Assembly (NCBI GenBank): GCA_964544635.1
Contig: CAZJCK010000070.1
Coordinates: 1 to 16,065 of the forward strand
Direction: 5' to 3'
Length of the DNA: 16,065 nt
Source of the DNA: CAZJCK01 sp964544635
Lineage (GTDB): Bacteria > Zixibacteria > MSB-5A5 > GN15 > FEB-12
The notes beneath the pieces were generated by a model. It was not told the DNA's origin and ran no database searches. It saw only the letters and a list, made by a program, of their open reading frames with translations. Positions 14,162 to 16,065 of this stretch are shown here, one piece after another (positions within the stretch are counted from its first letter, which is position 1; each line of letters opens with the position of its first letter). The position numbers were made by a program, and so were the translations under genes.

Positions 14162-15820
14162 ATGCCCAGGCGAATTCTTCTTTTCACAGTCACAATGCTA
14201 ATGGTCTGCTCGTCGGTGATGGCCGATGATGCAACGGTCGAGCTGCCGCTCGAGTTCTATTTTGGCCGCTGGGCCGACGGCTACGGCGGCTTCTACCAGG
14301 CGACATTCACAGATGAACGTTCCGCGGAAGGTTATGCTGATCTCTATGCTGCACAACCGGGCTGGCAACTGAAGTTGCGGGATGTGAACCAGTATGGCGT
14401 TCGCGACGGCAGCTCCGATTCCATTTCGACGCCGGAACTGAACTTCACACTGCGTCCGTCACCGCGCTGGCAGTTTGGCGTGATCGGTGTGGAGTACGAG
14501 GACTTCGAGGGTGAGGGACTTACGAATGCTCGCTGGCAGGGGAGAGCCGAGGCTCGCTACAGCAATACGGTCACGTCAACGCTCGGCCGGCATGCCGCAT
14601 TGTACTCGTACTACCACGGGCTGCTGCCCGCGCCGGGGCAGTTACTGCTCAACGGTTCGGTGCAGCTATGGAAATGGGAGAGTCGTCTCAGTAGTGGTTC
14701 TGAAACTGATAACAGTAGTACCTTCAATTCATACTCTGTAGTCGCCGACTATGGCTGGAGCGGTCGCATTCATACGAGTACCATGGTATCGGCCGGATTC
14801 GAACGAGATGAATACTATAGCTCCAACAGTGTCATGCCCGATTATCGGTATGCTAACGCTGACACAACGAAACAACTAATTCTGCAGAGTCGCCTGTCCC
14901 TCACGATACAGCCGGCCTCGACGCCGCTGTTTGTGCGGGCGTCGGTCTGGGGGATGTGGCGAGACCTGGAGAGCCAGTCGTTTTCAGAGTCGGTCCGAAA
15001 CGACACCGTCCTGTTTACGGACAATACAATTGTCGAATCCGGCCTGGTTTTAGACAACTATGATGCATCGATCGGACTGCAGTATATCAGCGAGGGAACG
15101 ATTGAGCCGAGGGTGCTGCTCGACGACTACACCGGCTATTACCGTCGCATGCTGTTTGCCGGGCAATTGTCGGTCGGGCTGGATGCCCGGTACAGTGAAC
15201 AGAAGTACCGGCGCCAGGCATCGTTCCTTATGCCCGGACGCAAGTCGTTCAACCTCGACGGTCGGGCCGGGTACGGTTTTGCATCGAAGGTGGAAGGACA
15301 ACTGTTCTTCGACTATGCGCATCAGGAATACACAAGGACTTCTGGCGCCGGTCCGGCAGTCTGGGGCCAGGACGATGAGTTTAAGTTGGGCGGTGGCATT
15401 CGCTTTCGTACGTATGATTACACGCCAGGTGCGGGACCGGGGTGGGATCGCGACAGCGAGCTCGATGTCTTTGCCGGTCCAGTGCTGCGGGCGGGGCAGG
15501 TGTATGGATCAGTCAGGGTGACGGGGATCAATCTTAGCGACGATCGGGATGAGTTCTTGTTCGAGGTGGGGAGTGATGTCGGTCTGGGGCGCGGCCTGGA
15601 ACTTCGCGGTTCGGGGCGGTACTTTCTCGAGGAGGACGACTTTGAAAACTACGAGCACCAGGTCAGCCTGACTGGGCGGGTAATGGACAAGGCAGAGTTG
15701 TTCGGGACAGTGCGGCATGAGAAGTACACGTACATGATGTTCGTGTGCTGCCCGTTTTACAACGTCCAGGAGAGTGGTGAAGTAACCGACTACCGTCTGG
15801 GTGTGCGGCTGTTGTTGTGA
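14162..15820 (+). CDS. Putative outer-membrane beta-barrel protein of unknown function
   Basis: A 552-residue exported protein that I do not recognise. It begins with a clear signal peptide (MPRRILLFTVTMLMVCSSVMA, cleavage near residue 21). The rest is a regular run of amphipathic strands of about 10 residues rich in Tyr, Phe, Trp, Gly, Arg and Asp with short turns, as in a large outer-membrane barrel of perhaps 20 or more strands. The C-terminus ends in a strand finishing VRLLL, lacking the usual terminal Phe. A Cys-Cys pair (FVCCPF) lies about 25 residues from the end and could form a disulfide or anchor something. ATG 14162 has AGGGGA (14148-14153) 8 bases upstream. It starts 42 bases after mnmA and could be co-transcribed, with no functional link apparent. 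MtrB/PioB-type or porin-like families are alternatives that a profile search would settle. Confidence 0.78.
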   Translation: MPRRILLFTVTMLMVCSSVMADDATVELPLEFYFGRWADGYGGFYQATFTDERSAEGYADLYAAQPGWQLKLRDVNQYGVRDGSSDSISTPELNFTLRPSPRWQFGVIGVEYEDFEGEGLTNARWQGRAEARYSNTVTSTLGRHAALYSYYHGLLPAPGQLLLNGSVQLWKWESRLSSGSETDNSSTFNSYSVVADYGWSGRIHTSTMVSAGFERDEYYSSNSVMPDYRYANADTTKQLILQSRLSLTIQPASTPLFVRASVWGMWRDLESQSFSESVRNDTVLFTDNTIVESGLVLDNYDASIGLQYISEGTIEPRVLLDDYTGYYRRMLFAGQLSVGLDARYSEQKYRRQASFLMPGRKSFNLDGRAGYGFASKVEGQLFFDYAHQEYTRTSGAGPAVWGQDDEFKLGGGIRFRTYDYTPGAGPGWDRDSELDVFAGPVLRAGQVYGSVRVTGINLSDDRDEFLFEVGSDVGLGRGLELRGSGRYFLEEDDFENYEHQVSLTGRVMDKAELFGTVRHEKYTYMMFVCCPFYNVQESGEVTDYRLGVRLLL

Positions 15821-15864
15821 TGATGCAGGTCAGGGATGACGCGGATAGAGCTTGACCGTCAACC

Positions 15865-15890
15865 GTAGGTCAGGTTGCTTGCAACCTGAC
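15865..15890 (+). repeat. REP-like GTAG hairpin
   Basis: GTAG (15865-15868) is followed without a gap by a perfect 10-bp inverted repeat, GTCAGGTTGC (15869-15878) and GCAACCTGAC (15881-15890), with TT at the turn. The GTAG foot and the GCTTGC centre are shared with the other repeats in this window although the arm sequences differ. Confidence 0.6.
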
Positions 15891-15945
15891 GCCGGGTGGG
15901 CTGCGGGCTGATCAGGAGATGCGTTATAGACATTCTTCTTAGGGC

Positions 15946-15965
15946 AGCCTCAGCTTTGAGAGGCT
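15946..15965. repeat. Degenerate hairpin related to the repeat at 1-30
   Basis: AGCCTC (15946-15951) pairs with GAGGCT (15960-15965) around an 8-base loop. The left part, GGGCAGCCTC, repeats the left arm of the hairpin at 1-10, while the right arm is decayed. It is probably an old copy of the same repeat family. Confidence 0.4.
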
Positions 15966-15978
15966 TCCGATGCGACTT

Positions 15979-16000
15979 GTAGCCTACCGCTTGCGGTGGG
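15979..16000 (+). repeat. REP-like GTAG hairpin followed by T-rich tract
   Basis: GTAG (15979-15982) precedes an 8-bp stem, CCTACCGC (15983-15990) with GCGGTGGG (15993-16000, one G-T wobble), and TT at the turn. It is nearly identical to the unit at 820-840. Downstream, 16001-16013 is T-rich, so on the plus strand it could also serve as an intrinsic terminator for the barrel gene ending at 15820. The remaining bases to 16065 show nothing I can name. Confidence 0.55.
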
Positions 16001-16065
16001 TTGTTTTGTTTTGATATGCGTCGGCCGGCCGGACGCAATTGGCGGGCGCTGAGGGGCACAGCGGC

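Noticed and set aside
15859..16059. 66-codon open frame on the minus strand
   Set aside because: It is composed almost entirely of the palindromic repeats at 15865-16000, which stay open by chance.
1..16065. tRNA or rRNA genes, CRISPR arrays, insertion sequences with transposase genes
   Set aside because: I looked for cloverleaf-like segments with CCA ends, regular direct repeats with spacers and transposase motifs, and saw none. The palindromes present are non-coding and not regularly spaced.

Overview
This window comes from the chromosome of a GC-rich, Gram-negative (diderm) bacterium. The evidence for an outer membrane is direct: an Omp85 protein, a TamB-like protein and two further signal-peptide beta-barrel proteins. 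The gene set and style (ECF sigma factor with a membrane zinc-finger anti-sigma, TamB before TamA, no proteobacterial synteny that I recognise) suggest a poorly studied phylum, for example the FCB/Zixibacteria area. That placement is an impression, not a demonstration.

Layout. Bases 1-121 hold two palindromic repeats. Three genes then run on the minus strand: tRNA m7G46 methyltransferase (trmB, 122-784), a small outer-membrane barrel protein (966-1814) and a fold-type IV aminotransferase or aminodeoxychorismate lyase (1900-2754). A 279-base divergent intergenic region (2755-3033) carries a candidate sigma-E-like promoter. From 3034 all genes are on the plus strand: ECF sigma factor, anti-sigma factor, an HtrA-like PDZ protein, a carboxymuconolactone-decarboxylase-family protein, a TamB-like protein and a TamA/BamA-like Omp85 protein (to 11704). 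These six are tightly packed, with a 44-base overlap, a 1-base gap and two ATGA-type stop/start overlaps, so they look like one operon. After an 83-base gap come a NifS-type cysteine desulfurase and mnmA, which together would make 2-thiouridine at tRNA position 34, then a 552-residue outer-membrane barrel protein of unknown function. The last 245 bases hold more palindromic repeats.

The most interesting feature is the six-gene operon. The HtrA-like protein has lost all three catalytic residues (His to Gln, Asp to Gly, Ser to Ile by motif alignment, with no histidine at all before residue 231) but keeps a signal peptide, a PDZ domain and a C-terminal coiled coil. A sigma/anti-sigma pair, a pseudoprotease with a peptide-binding domain and the translocation and assembly module (TAM) therefore sit in one transcription unit. 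I infer an envelope-stress circuit that senses outer-membrane protein assembly and adjusts TAM levels directly, with a non-proteolytic sensor where E. coli uses the protease DegS. The architecture is seen in the sequence; the circuit is a hypothesis.

A second theme is a set of dispersed hairpins, most headed by GTAG and with CTTGC/CTTAC-like centres, in the intergenic edges. They look like REP elements of the kind moved by RAYT transposases; no RAYT gene is in this window.
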